In this document: positions 48,041 to 59,096 of the stretch, in pieces | How the letters are laid out: every line of letters starts with the position of its first letter | How positions within the stretch are numbered: the stretch's first letter is position 1 | DNA from: Cordilura impudica | Lineage: Eukaryota > Arthropoda > Insecta > Diptera > Scathophagidae | Direction of reading: 5' to 3' | NCBI GenBank assembly: GCA_963682025.1 | Contig: OY821518.1 | Location: 238,208,204 to 238,272,203 of the forward strand | Length of the DNA stretch: 64,000 nucleotides | Position numbers and translations under genes: made by a program | Notes under the pieces: generated by a model | Seen by the model: the letters and a program-made list of their open reading frames with translations, nothing else | Database searches by the model: none | Told to the model about the DNA's origin: nothing

Positions 48041-50746
48041 ATCCTAAACAGATCAAGCAATTTCGAGTTGTCAAAAATAATTTTCCACACTAGATAAAAA
48101 GCACTTGTCGCGCCAACTTTCAGTCGTAGACTAATCAATACATAGTCTGATCTATTATCAGGTAGTTACCGTTTGGATTAAGGGTTTATGAAATGATTAT
48201 GCTCCCATGTCTAAAAATGACCCTGTTATATCTGTACTCATGAGATTTAGGTCGAATTATGCAATGTTGATATTATGCACGTGTTCTAATAAGATGTTTG
48301 CATACCTGTGGTGACAATAAGTCAATATTGCATCAATATTATTGTGCTGTGATTGGATGGATGACTATATTTTTATTTTAAATGCGTACCTCCTAATCTA
48401 AAAGAATGGTTTATTTGTGCATCCTGTATCTGTAGCAGAATTAACCAGTCATACAATTTCTGAAACAATGTCTTTTTTAAACTAATTTAACGGTAAACTC
48501 AGCTTAAAACTTTAAACTTCAATATAATACGTTAAACTTAATTTAATATGATAAATAAAAAATAAAACTAAGTTCAATAATTAAAACTAAGTTTAAATGT
48601 TATACCGCCAAGTTAAACTAAGTTGAATAAGTTAAATTATTTTTTTCTTCTTCCAAACATATTTTAATATCACAATACAAAAAAAAAAAATAATTTTGGA
48701 ATTATAAAAATTGTTTACAATTCCAAAATTTTAGAAGTTCTGGACTAATTTTTCCATGTAATAAATAAATAAAAAAAAAACATAATAATTTGAAGTGCAA
48801 ATATAAAAAAGAAGTAAATAAAAGTTCTGTGAAAATGAATTAAATAAAAAAAAATGATAAAGAAAAGTGACTTACCATAACAATCGACATTCAGACAAAC
48901 TAACAGAATTACAGCTAAAATTATCCATAATTTATGGGACAACAACCTATGTCGTTCTCCCCTTTTAGGGGCAGCTTTGTGTTGAGTTGATGACATTTGC
49001 ATAAATTATATTACGAAAATTGTTGATTTGAAACCCATTCGTAAATTAAACTTAAAATTATAATAATTATCACTTTTTTAACATGTGTTTCACTTTAAAT
49101 TTGATTTATCTGTAAAACTTTTTTTTTTATTTTATTCGCATGTTCGTTTAAGTATCACATCATTTTATCTGGAGAGGAAATAAATATAAATTATATTTAA
49201 TAATGATTGAGTTAGGAATTACTAAATTATTTTTGAAATATTTTTTTATTTTTTTGGTTTTTATTATTTCTTAAAATTCTAAAAACAATCGAGATGATTC
49301 ATTATCTGAATTTAAGTAATTTTTTGGTTAACAGAATTATATGTATACGTGCAGAGTATTTTGTATATCAATGGTTGTCTTGATCGCTGTGGTTAATTAG
49401 TTATTCTGTGATCATACCATCATGTCGGAATCATACCATCATGTCATGAATTTCATTGAACAAATCGCTGTATATTTGTTATTAAATTTTTGGAATTCTT
49501 TAAATTTTAAAACTTTTCGTAAACAGTTTAGTTCCATCACTGGAGCATTTGTAATTTAAACTTTTGATTAGATTATATTATTATTATTATTATTATTTCC
49601 AAATTCTGTATTTGAAACGAACGAAAATATCAGTTAAATGAGATCATTTTCACCCTTTATCTTTATATCGAAAGTAGAGTTGTGTGGAAAATTTTGACCT
49701 CAAATGGGAGATCAAAATTAAACAACTAATTCTGCCAGATCATGAAGGCATAAATGCAAAATATTACTACAATGATACTATTTTCAGTCGGTTTACTTAC
49801 AACTTTAGCTAATAATTCTACAACATTTTCGTTCGTTCTTGATTTGATAAAAAAAAGTCTGAAACTAAATTTAATAGTTGATTGGCACAAATCGTTTCAA
49901 GAGGTTTTTCAAAACTAAGGAATTTGTCAAACTTAAGTCAAACTTAACTTAATGCACAAATGCGATAAGTGAAAGAGTTGGAATTAAGCCTTAAATAATG
50001 AATGAAATCAATGGATTTGCAAAGAATATTTTATCAATGAAATAATAATTTGGTTCGTAAACCTCTTAAATGCACACAAATACAAATAAAAACCTTGAAT
50101 TAAATTATTAACACTCGAAGAAATTATGTATAACAATAATTGCAATTTAATGTTTAAACTTTAACTCTTAATTAAACAAAAATATAAACTGACAATTAAC
50201 TTAACATAAGTTAAGTTAAAAAAAAGAACACATAATTAACATATAATATGCAAAAAAATGAAAAATAAAATTTGGATACAAAAACAAAAATAAAATTTTA
50301 AACATTTTTTTATTTTTTGTATTTTATTGACCTTCAACAACGATTAAAGTAAACAATAAAAAAACAAAATAAAGTCTCAAAATTATGTATAACTGCACAT
50401 AAAGTTAGTTTCTTTTTTTTAAAAGACAACAAAATGTACATATTTTCTGAAAATTTTAAGAGAAAAAAAAATAAATTAAAAAATACTCATTATTGCACAA
50501 CCGGTAATTACAGTGGCGGTTTTGTTAAATTTGTGTCGTTTCTTTTTTTTTTTTTGTTTTTTTAGGGGCACGTAATCGTTTTTCGGTATTTTAAAAAAGA
50601 TATGAAATTTAAAATTGTTGCTTTGTGTTTAGGAAAGTTTAAGAAAGATTCATTGTCCAGCTGTTTGAAACGTTTGGAGGTATAAAATAATCATGTTCAA
50701 TTATTTTTACAAATGAAAATATAAATAAACAACATCTTATATACAA
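48041..50746. other. Mostly unique A/T-rich DNA holding one candidate host exon
   Basis: Apart from the exon at 48876-49002, no coding signal was found. Small features are a TAT repeat (about 49578-49597) and a direct repeat of TCATACCATCATGTC near 49413-49438. Compared with the surroundings it has fewer recognisable transposons. Confidence 0.4.
48876..49002 (-). CDS. Candidate first coding exon of a host gene (signal peptide or anchor)
   Basis: The frame on the minus strand starts MQMSSTQHKAAPKRGERHR and runs into a hydrophobic stretch (LWIILAVILLVCLNVDCYG). An exact donor GTAAGT then begins at 48875. The second ATG (48996) has the better fly-type context (GCAAATG), giving about 40 residues plus one base, so the intron would be phase 1. 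A basic N-terminus followed by one hydrophobic segment suggests a signal peptide or membrane anchor of a secreted or cell-surface protein. The gene would continue to the left, but no further exon was recognised. The alternative is a chance frame; its codon use and arginine/lysine content look less A/T-driven than neighbouring frames. I do not recognise the protein. Confidence 0.45.
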
Positions 50747-51410
50747 CAAGTAATAAAATTATAGTCGGTCTAGACCGACTATACGATACCCTATACCATG
50801 CGTTTAGAAACCCTATCTCTTAGGCCCAACTAACTGGACATAGAAAATAAGCAAAAACCAAATTTGAGTGGGATTTTTATTAATTTTTTTGGCTGCAGAT
50901 ATGAAAAAGTTCATATCGGATGCTATATCTATAATGGACCGATCCTGACTATGTTTGGTAAAGGCTCTTGTATTTTGCAAAAATATATACAAACAAAATT
51001 TGAGAAGAATGTAATGGATGTAATAAACGCATACAAAGCCAATTTGAGTAAGATCTATATGACAGTTTGGATCTTATGGCAATTTATGTCGATTTCATAG
51101 GGGTCATTTGTATGGGGGCTAGCTCTGAACATGGACCGATTCTCACCAATTTCAACAGCGTTCATCCCATGGCCGATGGAAGCTTATATACCAAATTTCA
51201 TCGAAATATATTCATATTTGCGACCTGCAGTTTGATTACAAGCTTTACATGGACACACAGACGGACGGACGGACATCGTTAAATCGAGTCAGATAGTGAT
51301 TCTGATTCGATCGGTATAATTAAAGATGGGTCTAGGTTAAATATTTTTGGTAGTTACAAACAGCAGCACAAAGTCATTATACCCAAACCACATAGTGGTA
51401 TAGGGTATAA
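50747..51410 (-). mobile_element. INE-1-like family A element, reversed
   Basis: On plus it begins CAAGTAATAAAATTATAGTC with the palindrome AGTCGGTCTAGACCGACT. It passes the GGACGGACGGACATCG tract and ends CCACATAGTGGTATAGGGTA, the reversed 5' end. Slightly shortened relative to 33929-34719. Confidence 0.87.
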
Positions 51411-51442
51411 AAATGGAGTTTTGTATGTTTGTTTGCACGTTT

Positions 51443-52075
51443 GTTATACCCTCCACGCCAGTGTGCAGAGGGTATATATAAGTTTGTCATTCCGTTTGTA
51501 ATAATTAGAAAAAAAATTTTGGACTCCATAAAATATATATATTTGTGATCCTTAAACAACCGGAGTTGATATAGCGATGTCCGTCTGTCCGTCTGTGAAA
51601 ATCCAGATCACGGCATCAATCGGGCAGCTAGGGTGCTCGTTGACATAAAAAATGATTCACTAACATCTTGAGAAGTTTGCTATTTAAAATCGTCCAAATC
51701 GGTCTATTAGGGCCCGAGATTTGAATGAAGAACTAAAAAAAGTCTTGAAAAAATATAATTTTCTATGTTGTTCTTGTCACGATCACGCCCTCAATAGTGC
51801 AGCTACAGTGATCATTTTTATTGAGAATGATTCACCAAATTCATGGGAAGATTTCTGTTTCAAAGGTCCGGTAAATCTCTGAAAAATAAAAAAATAAAAT
51901 AAAAATATGATGTTTTTTTTATTAAATCTGGTAGAAAAATTTGTTAGATCATTTCTGTCATTACCACGAGCCTGCCTGCAAAATTTCAGATCGAACAGTT
52001 CACGGGAAAGGGGTTAAAATCGATCCAAAATTTTTTCGACAAGCAGACACTATGAGTTAATATAAATGGAGTAAA
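51443..52075 (+). mobile_element. Family B-like 5' half joined to other repeat sequence
   Basis: It starts TATACCCTCCACGCCAGTGT, GTTTGTCATTCCGTTTGTAA, GATGTCCGTCTGTCCGTCTG like family B. It then continues with different sequence ending near AGACACTATGAGTTAATATA. That latter part resembles 4810-4970. The standard family B hairpin end is absent, so it is a truncated or related subfamily copy. Confidence 0.6.
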
Positions 52076-52269
52076 AATTCACCAACATCTAAAGCAAATA
52101 GTGCTAAAATATGTACCTAGTTGTTAAAAAAAAAAACAATTCATTTAAAGAGAAAAACACAAAAATAACGTTTGATGTTGTATTTTTTGTGTGTAATATT
52201 TACATATACATACATACATAAACATATTAAATAATACAAATAATATACATATATTCTATATATTTATAA

Positions 52270-52286
52270 TAGAGATGTGACGGATA
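52270..52286. repeat. hAT left terminal inverted repeat
   Basis: TAGAGATGTGACGGATA, matched in reverse complement at 59072-59088, with ATTTATAA immediately outside on both sides. Confidence 0.93.
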
Positions 52287-52317
52287 GTGATTTGGCCGGA
52301 TAACCGAATATCCGCCG

Positions 52318-52352
52318 CACAGTGGCTGAAAATCATTTTTCATTGGCCAAAA
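52318..52352. repeat. Transib left terminal inverted repeat
   Basis: It begins with the heptamer CACAGTG, then GCTGAAAATCATTTTTC and ATTGGCCAAAA. The CGCCG target copy precedes it. Confidence 0.88.
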
Positions 52353-53070
52353 TTCTGTAACTTTTGAACCGATCAAAATATTTTAGTACTGTTTTTTTTA
52401 ATAGATAGATAGATAGTTGATCTTGACTCAGTGTGAATTTCATTTAAATTGATTGAGTACTTTTTAAGGAATTCTAGGTCAAAGTTTAACTTTTGATTTT
52501 TTTTAACTTTTAGCGTGATATATGTTTTTTTTTATTTATTTTTATTTATTAGAAAGTGTCATATTTGGAGTTAAATAATTATTATAAACATTTTTTGTAA
52601 TAATGAAATTTTTTTAATGCTTACACTCAAAAAAATTTTTACACTCAAAAAAATTTTTACACGCAACAAAATAGTAAAATTCACTAGAAATTTAACTAGT
52701 ATTACTAAAAAATTAAAAATGTTTGCTATCAAATTTGCAATTTGCTTACACTCAATGAATATTATTATTACTACAGAAAAATTTATTAGTGTTTGCTGCC
52801 TAATTTGTTACACTAGCTAAATAAATCTGCTAAACATTAGCGCAATGATTCTAATTTTTTTTTTAATTTTGATATGAAAATATGGGTTCTTATTTTTTGA
52901 ATCTTTCTTATCTATTAAAACATTGCATTCATATGTGGGAAACCTTTTAAGAATAAAAACTGCAATAGATTTAAATAGCATTTGTAACAATGGTAGGTTC
53001 TGTTTATTATTATTTTTTACTAATACTATGTTTTTCGTACTTAAATAACAATGAAAGGCAATTATAATTA

Positions 53071-55092
53071 TTATTCATTAGACTCAAATATTGATTGCAA
53101 ATATTCCATATATTGTTCTATGTTATTTCTGTTCTTTAGTAGTTTTTTGGCTTCTTCATCTAAATCCCGATGTTCCACTTTCCATTGATTTCGAATACTG
53201 GAGATGAACGGATCTGACGTTGCCAATAATATATTAAATAGATCTTCATTTGTGGAATTTCGTGACATTTTTCTAGTATTGTGCTGTCTATAAAATCTGT
53301 AATCCTTGTTCCTTTTTTCCTGAGCCTCCTCTGATAGATCTCCAAGTGGCACCAAATGATATTTAATGACATCTTCTCCATGATAAAGGATTTTGTGGAC
53401 TGTTGCAGACATATTTCTCCATGGGTAGTTGGTTGTATATATTTTTGCAGTTTCCTTAGCATAATCTCCAAATTTTCTAGAGTCAATTTCTTCATTGCAC
53501 GCAAGTACTTCTAGGATTATTTTAAATCTGAAAATAAGGTTTAAATCCACTCCTGTTATTTCAGATGCTGTTTCTGGATCTGAAAAGAATCTTCTTGCGG
53601 TATTGCCATCATTTGTATTGCCTGACCCTTGTTTTGGCTGATCTATAATCAATCCAAATTTGCGATATTCATCTTGAACATGTTTCTTTTTTGAACTTCT
53701 TAACTCTTTGTTGGTTTCGTTGTTTCTTATTGATCCTGAAGGCCCGAAATCCAAATCATAACTGATTTTTAGTATGTGTTCCATAAGTCGTATTCTTGCA
53801 TGTAGTGGTGATAATCCAAATTCGAAGGCATCGGTATTATCGAATGATTTTGTCGGGACTTGGTTTAATTGGCTTGATGTTGCTTGGCATATAATGCAGC
53901 TGGATGCAGCCTTCGTGTTAGTCAAAGCCTGACCTACTTTTCCATCTATCATTGTCAGCACTAATTGGTAGCTTACTTCAATTTGCTGCCCATCTAACTG
54001 TAATTGTAATGGCTGTAGTGTTGCTATTTGGGCCTTGATATCACTAACTTCTTTGTTAATGGCATCATGACTTTCTTTTTTGAATTCAAATTTGATTGGC
54101 CTGCAGTATTTCGTAGAAGATGGTGTCTCATTTTTCCAAATATCCATTGTTTGCGTTGTACTACTCGAAGGCTCCGAATCTTCCAAAATCTTTTTCAATC
54201 GCAATGGTACAAATGATACCATGAACATATCTGAGTCCGAAATATTTTCACATACAACTTGTTTGTATTGTTTTTGTCCCGAAGAACCATCACATCCCCA
54301 TTTACAAAATAGAATTAACTTTGTGTTTCCATATTTCTTTAACTCAGTTCCTGTTATTGATTGTAGCAAGCGTTTGGCTGTGTGATCAAGTAAAGATTGT
54401 AGTTGTACTTCTGCCGAAATTGGTGTGATTGTAATAGTGTCCTTTGATGGCAAACAGTCTATTTTAGCAGCTGTTATGTGATGATATGCTGGATACATAT
54501 TTGAGCCTTTTTCAATCGCACGCAATCTGAGCTGAATATATTGGTGTTTTGTTAATTTCAAATCCAGAAATTATGCTAATGCCTCCTCATTTGTGAACTG
54601 TTTTGCATCGCTCGGAGTTGGTATACTTTTAAGAATTCGCTTTGTTCTCACTGGACTAGCATTACAAGTTTTTTCAATGATATCCACTTTTGTTAATTGG
54701 TTTTGTGCTCGTAATTGATGTAGAAAAGATTCTTTTATATTTGTAGAACCAATTTCCTCGTTAAAATTTTTAAGTTTCCGCCTCTTAGATCTATCGCTGC
54801 AGTTGTCCAATGATTTGCGTGGTCTTCCAGCCTTATCTAGCTTTGCTGTTTCTCCACCAACATTAAGTTGGCCTTCTAACCAGTTTGCACTTTTATTATA
54901 AAACTTTTGTTTACAGTAGTTAACTTCTTTCAATCGTTTTTTTAGTACTTTGACGAAATTAGATAATTGCTCTTGTATTTCGGTACTAGACGAATTTAAG
55001 TTTAATTTTATTTTAACGTAACTAAGAACATCTTCCTGGTTTTTGTTTCGAAAATACTCTTCGGCCAGTTCTTTATAACTAAAGTTCTCCAT
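53071..55092 (-). pseudogene. Transib transposase (RAG1 core-like), one internal stop
   Basis: The first good ATG is at 55092 (AAAAATATGG context). The frame is open for 173 codons, meets TAA at 54571-54573, then is open to 53071 in the same frame: 672 sense codons in all. Motifs in order: AGRPRKSLDNC linker; FCKWGCDGSSGQ (candidate first Asp, about residue 268); FMVSFVPLRL; YQLVLTMIDGKVGQAL (candidate second Asp, about 383); SSCIICQATS (zinc-type CxxC, as in RAG1); LSPLHARIRLMEHILK; ARRFFSDPETASEITGVD; ATVHKILYHGEDVIKYH; DLSEEAQEKRNKDYRFYRQ (holding the likely catalytic Glu); and TNEDLFNILLATSDPFISS. This order matches Transib transposases, the relatives of the RAG1 core. An active enzyme would cut and paste by hairpin formation. 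Whether the lone stop is a recent mutation or an assembly error cannot be told here. Confidence 0.9.
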
Positions 55093-56120
55093 ATTTTTCT
55101 CAATATTTTTATTTGCGTCTGTTATCACTTTTTATCACTTGCGAATATACGTCCGTACACTTGAAGTATTAACTTATTATTGAGTAATCCCTTATAGAAT
55201 CCGTCATTTTATACATTTTTAGGTACATGTTATTCACACATTGATCTTTAATTTCATAGCAGGTAGTACTTAAATTGAACAAAACTGCACTTGTTATCCA
55301 GACTTCAATATCAGGTAAAACTAATTAGTTTCTCGCCAATATGGGGTGGTTTTTTATCTTTAGTGGTTTAGTGCCGCGATTATTGACAAACTTATAAAAT
55401 TGTTTATGACTTTGGTTGACCCTTAAATTTGACAACAGGTAAATTAAGAAAGAGATCATTTGTTTACTGTAGAACCTATTGTGATCATTTTATGACTTAT
55501 TTTTTTGCTGATCAAAACAAAGCCAATAAACCCTTTCGCAGGTATTTTATTTAATTATTTTACTTTTACGTAGTCTAAAGTAAAAAAACAAAATTTTTTT
55601 TAGAGTAATTTTTTTAGAGTAATTTCATTAAAATGAAAAAAGTGTTCTACCGGGGGCTCGTGGGGGGTGCAAAAGTATATATAGGGTTAAACAGGATACA
55701 TTCGCCTTTCTCCGGGTGGTATACGTTTCTTGTTCCCTTACTTCCTTTAGAAGTTCTATTCCACTAAAGTTTAAATTTGAGAAAAATATAGTGGTTTCAT
55801 AAATATTTCATAACGCCCCTAATATCAAACGTTAGAACTGTGACTACTTACAAAAACTAAAGACTATAATCCTACTAACATTATAAAAAAGACCGCAGGC
55901 CAATATCGATGATAGCTTGCGAGTAGTAACCATTTATTTTTGATAAAAAACAAAAAAAAAAACACCTTTTGCTGAATTAAAAAAAACAGTTGAGTTTGAC
56001 AGCATGCCACGCCCACAATTATCAATAGTTTAACCTAATTTTTTGGCTACCTTAATCTGGATATATAAGCTACAAAAAGGAGTAACAATTTTAAAAATCG
56101 ATGACAAAAAAAAATTTGAC

Positions 56121-56155
56121 TTTTGGCCAATGAAATCAAAATTTGAGCCACAGTG
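56121..56155. repeat. Transib right terminal inverted repeat
   Basis: Read on the minus strand it begins CACTGTG, then GCTCAAATTTTGATTTC and ATTGGCCAAAA. The CGCCG target copy follows on plus. Confidence 0.88.
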
Positions 56156-56212
56156 CGCCGGCCGGATAGTAAATTAAAGATTTCATTATTTCTAGTTCGG
56201 CAGGCAATAACG

Positions 56213-56605
56213 CCGCGGTTACAACTTCAACTTTTGGTTGAAAGGCTTTTACACATACTGCTTGTCAGAATTCGTTGAAACTGGCAGCTGTGACGCAGGC
56301 TGTACGCAACAGGTTGATCAACTTTGTTGTTTATTCATTTTATTTTAAATATTTAGTTAAATTTTTAGTTAAAAAATCACTTTAATTTTTGTTTTAAAAA
56401 AACACACACGTTTTAATAACTTTTCCACCAAACAAATCAAATGAATATGACACAGATGTTACAAATCAGCTGTTTAGTTGGTCAACTGGTTGAAACGCTG
56501 GTTGAAAGAGAAAATCGCAAGCAACCGCCTTTCAACTTTAAAATGTGTAAGTGTATTAGTGGAAAATTCGGAGTTGAAGGCAACTAGTTGAACGTGTAAC
56601 CCCCG
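56213..56605. repeat. Possible MITE in the 5' region of the hAT element
   Basis: GCGGTTACAACTTCAACTTT on the left faces an inverted GTTGAACGTGTAACC on the right. TTCAACT/AGTTGAA blocks recur inside (TTTGGTTGAAAGGC, CGCCTTTCAACTTT, GGAGTTGAAGGC). No clear target duplication was found. It could also be a regulatory repeat of the hAT promoter. Confidence 0.4.
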
Positions 56606-56773
56606 GGTAAACGACAATTAACGGGTGGAGCGATGTTAGTTATCTTTGGAAAATAACGTACTGCAGTCTGGCAATACTGAAAATCAACAAACTAAAATCT
56701 GGCATTACTGAAAATCAACAGCTGATTGTTTCAATTATTTTACTTCATAATTTGTACGAAAAGAGCAGAGAAC

Positions 56774-58771
56774 ATGTCTTCAATGATAAGAAAATCGCCT
56801 ATTTGGCAATATTTTGAAATTAAAAGTGAAAATAATAAGTTTGCTATTTGTTTATTGTGCAAACTACCAATTTCTCGTGGTGGTGAAGGAAAAAAAGCAG
56901 GTGCGTAAGAGTAATGTTTTTTTTGCAGCCTATTTAATAATACAACCTACAAGTTTCGAATCATATACTTATTAATTTTAAATCTTCCCCCAGGCACATC
57001 TGCTATGAGCAATCATTTGAAATTAAAGCACCCAGAAAAATTCATGAATTTGAATAAAGATAAAATAAACGACGCAGCTACGTCGCTTGCGGAGCCTGTC
57101 AACGCTTGTACAAGTTCCTCTTCTACAAGGCAACAGACTTTGTCAGAGGCGTTCGATAGAAAACTGCTTTGGGACATAAATAATGCAACTGCGAAAAAAT
57201 ACCATTATCTCATAGCAGAAATGATTGCACTGGATAATGAGCCACTTTGTGTCGTTGAAAGAGTTGGATTCGCAAGATTACTTAAGCAAGCTTTACCACG
57301 CTATGAATTGCCAAGCCGAGCCTTTATGACCCAAAAAATAATTCCCGATATTTACAACCGAATTTTCAAAAAAATCCAAACAAGAATTTCAAGTGCTGTC
57401 GCAGTTTCTGTCACTTCTGACATGTGGACGTGTTTGCGCAATAACTCCAGCTTTCTGAGTTTCACAGCTCATTGGCTTTCTGCAGAATTTAAACTTCAAC
57501 ACGGAGTTCTAGCTATGAAACCGTTTTCAGGATCTCATACAGGAGAAAACATAGCAAATGAACTCAATAGTATTACATCTCGCTGGGATATTGAACAAAG
57601 CAAAATACATGTTATTGTTCATGACAGTGGCGCAAACATGGTCAAAGGCGTTCGAATGGCGGAGTATAATTCCGCCAGGTGTTTCATTCATTCGCTTCAG
57701 AGGGTTGTGCTTGAGTCTTTAAAGGTACAACCTGAAGTAATGGACTTGATGGCCAAAGGTAGACGTATCGTAACTCACTTCAATCATTCAGGTTTAGCAA
57801 AAGAAAAATTGCTGGTGCTTCAAAAAGAACTATGTTTACCAGAGCATCAATTGGTGCAAGATATAAACACGAGGTGGAATTCCACTTTCTATATGATGGA
57901 ACGCTTATTGGAACAAAAACGTGTTATCTCCCTTTATGTGTCTGAAAACGACACACTTACTAATCTAACAACTCGTCAGTGGTGTTTGATGGAGCAGTGT
58001 GTACAACTTTTGAAGCCGTTTGAAGAAATAACTAAAATTACAAGTGCTGGCCTCTCCTGCATATCTGAAGTTATACCGCATGTAGCTGCATTAAAAAAAT
58101 TCTTAGACAAGGACGAAACTATACGACGAACAGCGGATTTACTTAATATGAGAGGCTCCTTAAAAGCGCAATTGACATCTCGTTTTATTTCCTTAAGTGA
58201 AGATCCAAAATACCTTATTGCAACTTTTCTGGATCCCAGATTTAAGGCTAACTTTTTGGGAAAAGTTGAAGCTGAAAGAGCTCGACAGACTATTTTATTG
58301 GAACAATTAAGAATGACTTGCGACACGTCTTCCATCAGTAGTTGTTCATCGACGTCTTCAACTAGACCTAAACAGTTACGATTAAATGAAACTGATTCAA
58401 ATGTAGCTCGTGAATCTCACGAAACATTTTGGGATTGTTTTAATGAAGTGGCAGATGAAAACAACATTCAGTCTAGCGATCATGAGAAGAACCAAATTGC
58501 TACCGAGATTGAATTCTTCTTGAAGGAAGTTCGAATTGATCGCAGTCAGGATCCTTACGCTTGGTGGTCGTTTAACTCCAAAAAATACCCAATTTTAACG
58601 TCTCTTACTAAAACGTTCCTTTCAGCTCCTTGCAGCAGCGTTTATAGCGAAAGACTTTTTTCGGAAGCTGGCTTGGTTTACGAAAACAAGCGAAATCGTC
58701 TATTGTCTTCGAACGCTGAAAATTTAGTTTTTATTCACCATAATCTACCTCTTCTTAATTTTGAGTATTAA
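56774..58771 (+). CDS. hAT transposase (Ac/ZBED-like), intact, two exons
   Basis: Exon 1 is 56774-56900. A 93-nt intron (GTGCGT...CCCCCAG) spans 56901-56993. Exon 2 is 56994-58771. The product is 634 residues with no stop or frameshift. A BED zinc finger fills residues 10-56, with Cys26, Cys29, His50 and His55 (AICLLCKL, SNHLKLKHPEKF), and the intron falls inside it. The catalytic domain has Asp185 (VTSDMWT) and Asp253 (VHDSGANMVKG). Their 68-residue spacing equals that of the two Asp residues in the Hermes hAT transposase. The CFIHSLQ zinc-type motif and the TRWNSTFYMMERLLEQ block follow. The C-terminal dimerisation region has DPYAWWSFNSKKYP and SVYSERLFSEAGL. It binds the TIR and subterminal CCGGATA repeats and performs cut-and-paste transposition. 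The donor GTGCGT is acceptable; GTAAGA 4 bases later would break the frame. Possible continued activity is inferred, not shown. Confidence 0.93.
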
Positions 58772-59071
58772 TGTCAATCGTTGTATTAATTGGACGTTTT
58801 TTAAGTTTTTAGTTTAAACATAAATTTTTCAGTAAAGTGAATATCTCAAAACGTATTTTAAGTTTTTGAAAGATAATTTGTAATTTTTTGTTACTTTTTT
58901 ACCTTTAAATAAAAGCTATTTTATTGTTAGTTACTTAATACAAATTTATTTGCTTAAAATAATTCTAAGAAAATATCCGGCCGGCCAGATACCGGATAGT
59001 AGCTTATTATCCGATATCCGGCCGAATAGTAAATTTAGGCCGGATATCCGGCAAACCGGATAGTTGCCGGA

Positions 59072-59088
59072 TATCCGTCACATCTCTA
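59072..59088. repeat. hAT right terminal inverted repeat
   Basis: TATCCGTCACATCTCTA, the reverse complement of the left end over 17 bp. Inward of it are several copies of CCGGATA. Confidence 0.93.
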
Positions 59089-59096
59089 ATTTATAA

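Larger units (their letters stand above)
52318..56155 (-). mobile_element. Transib (RAG1-related) DNA transposon, complete ends, nested in hAT
   Basis: The left end starts CACAGTGGCTGAAAATCA. The right end, read inward, starts CACTGTGGCTCAAATTTT, and both continue to CATTGGCCAAAA, an imperfect inverted repeat of about 35 bp. CGCCG flanks both ends (52313-52317 and 56156-56160). Termini fitting CACWRTG with GC-rich 5-bp duplications are the defining Transib signature. CACAGTG is also the consensus heptamer of V(D)J recombination signals. The single gene (53071-55092) is on the minus strand. About 1 kb upstream and 0.75 kb downstream of it are non-coding. Confidence 0.93.
52270..59088 (+). mobile_element. 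Complete hAT element with intact transposase gene, carrying a nested Transib
   Basis: Both ends read inward as TAGAGATGTGACGGATA. Identical 8-bp flanks ATTTATAA lie at 52262-52269 and 59089-59096, the hAT hallmark. Subterminal regions hold repeated CCGGATA/TATCCGG motifs (52286-52312 and about 58975-59070, plus 56161-56170), likely transposase-binding sites. The transposase gene is at 56774-58771. Without the Transib insertion and one duplicated CGCCG, the hAT would be about 2.98 kb. Confidence 0.94.

Noticed and set aside
52988..55487. Shorter Transib limits based on AGGTTCT-like inverted matches near 52993 and 55474
   Set aside because: No target duplication at those points, whereas 52318 and 56155 give CACWRTG ends, longer inverted similarity and a perfect CGCCG duplication.
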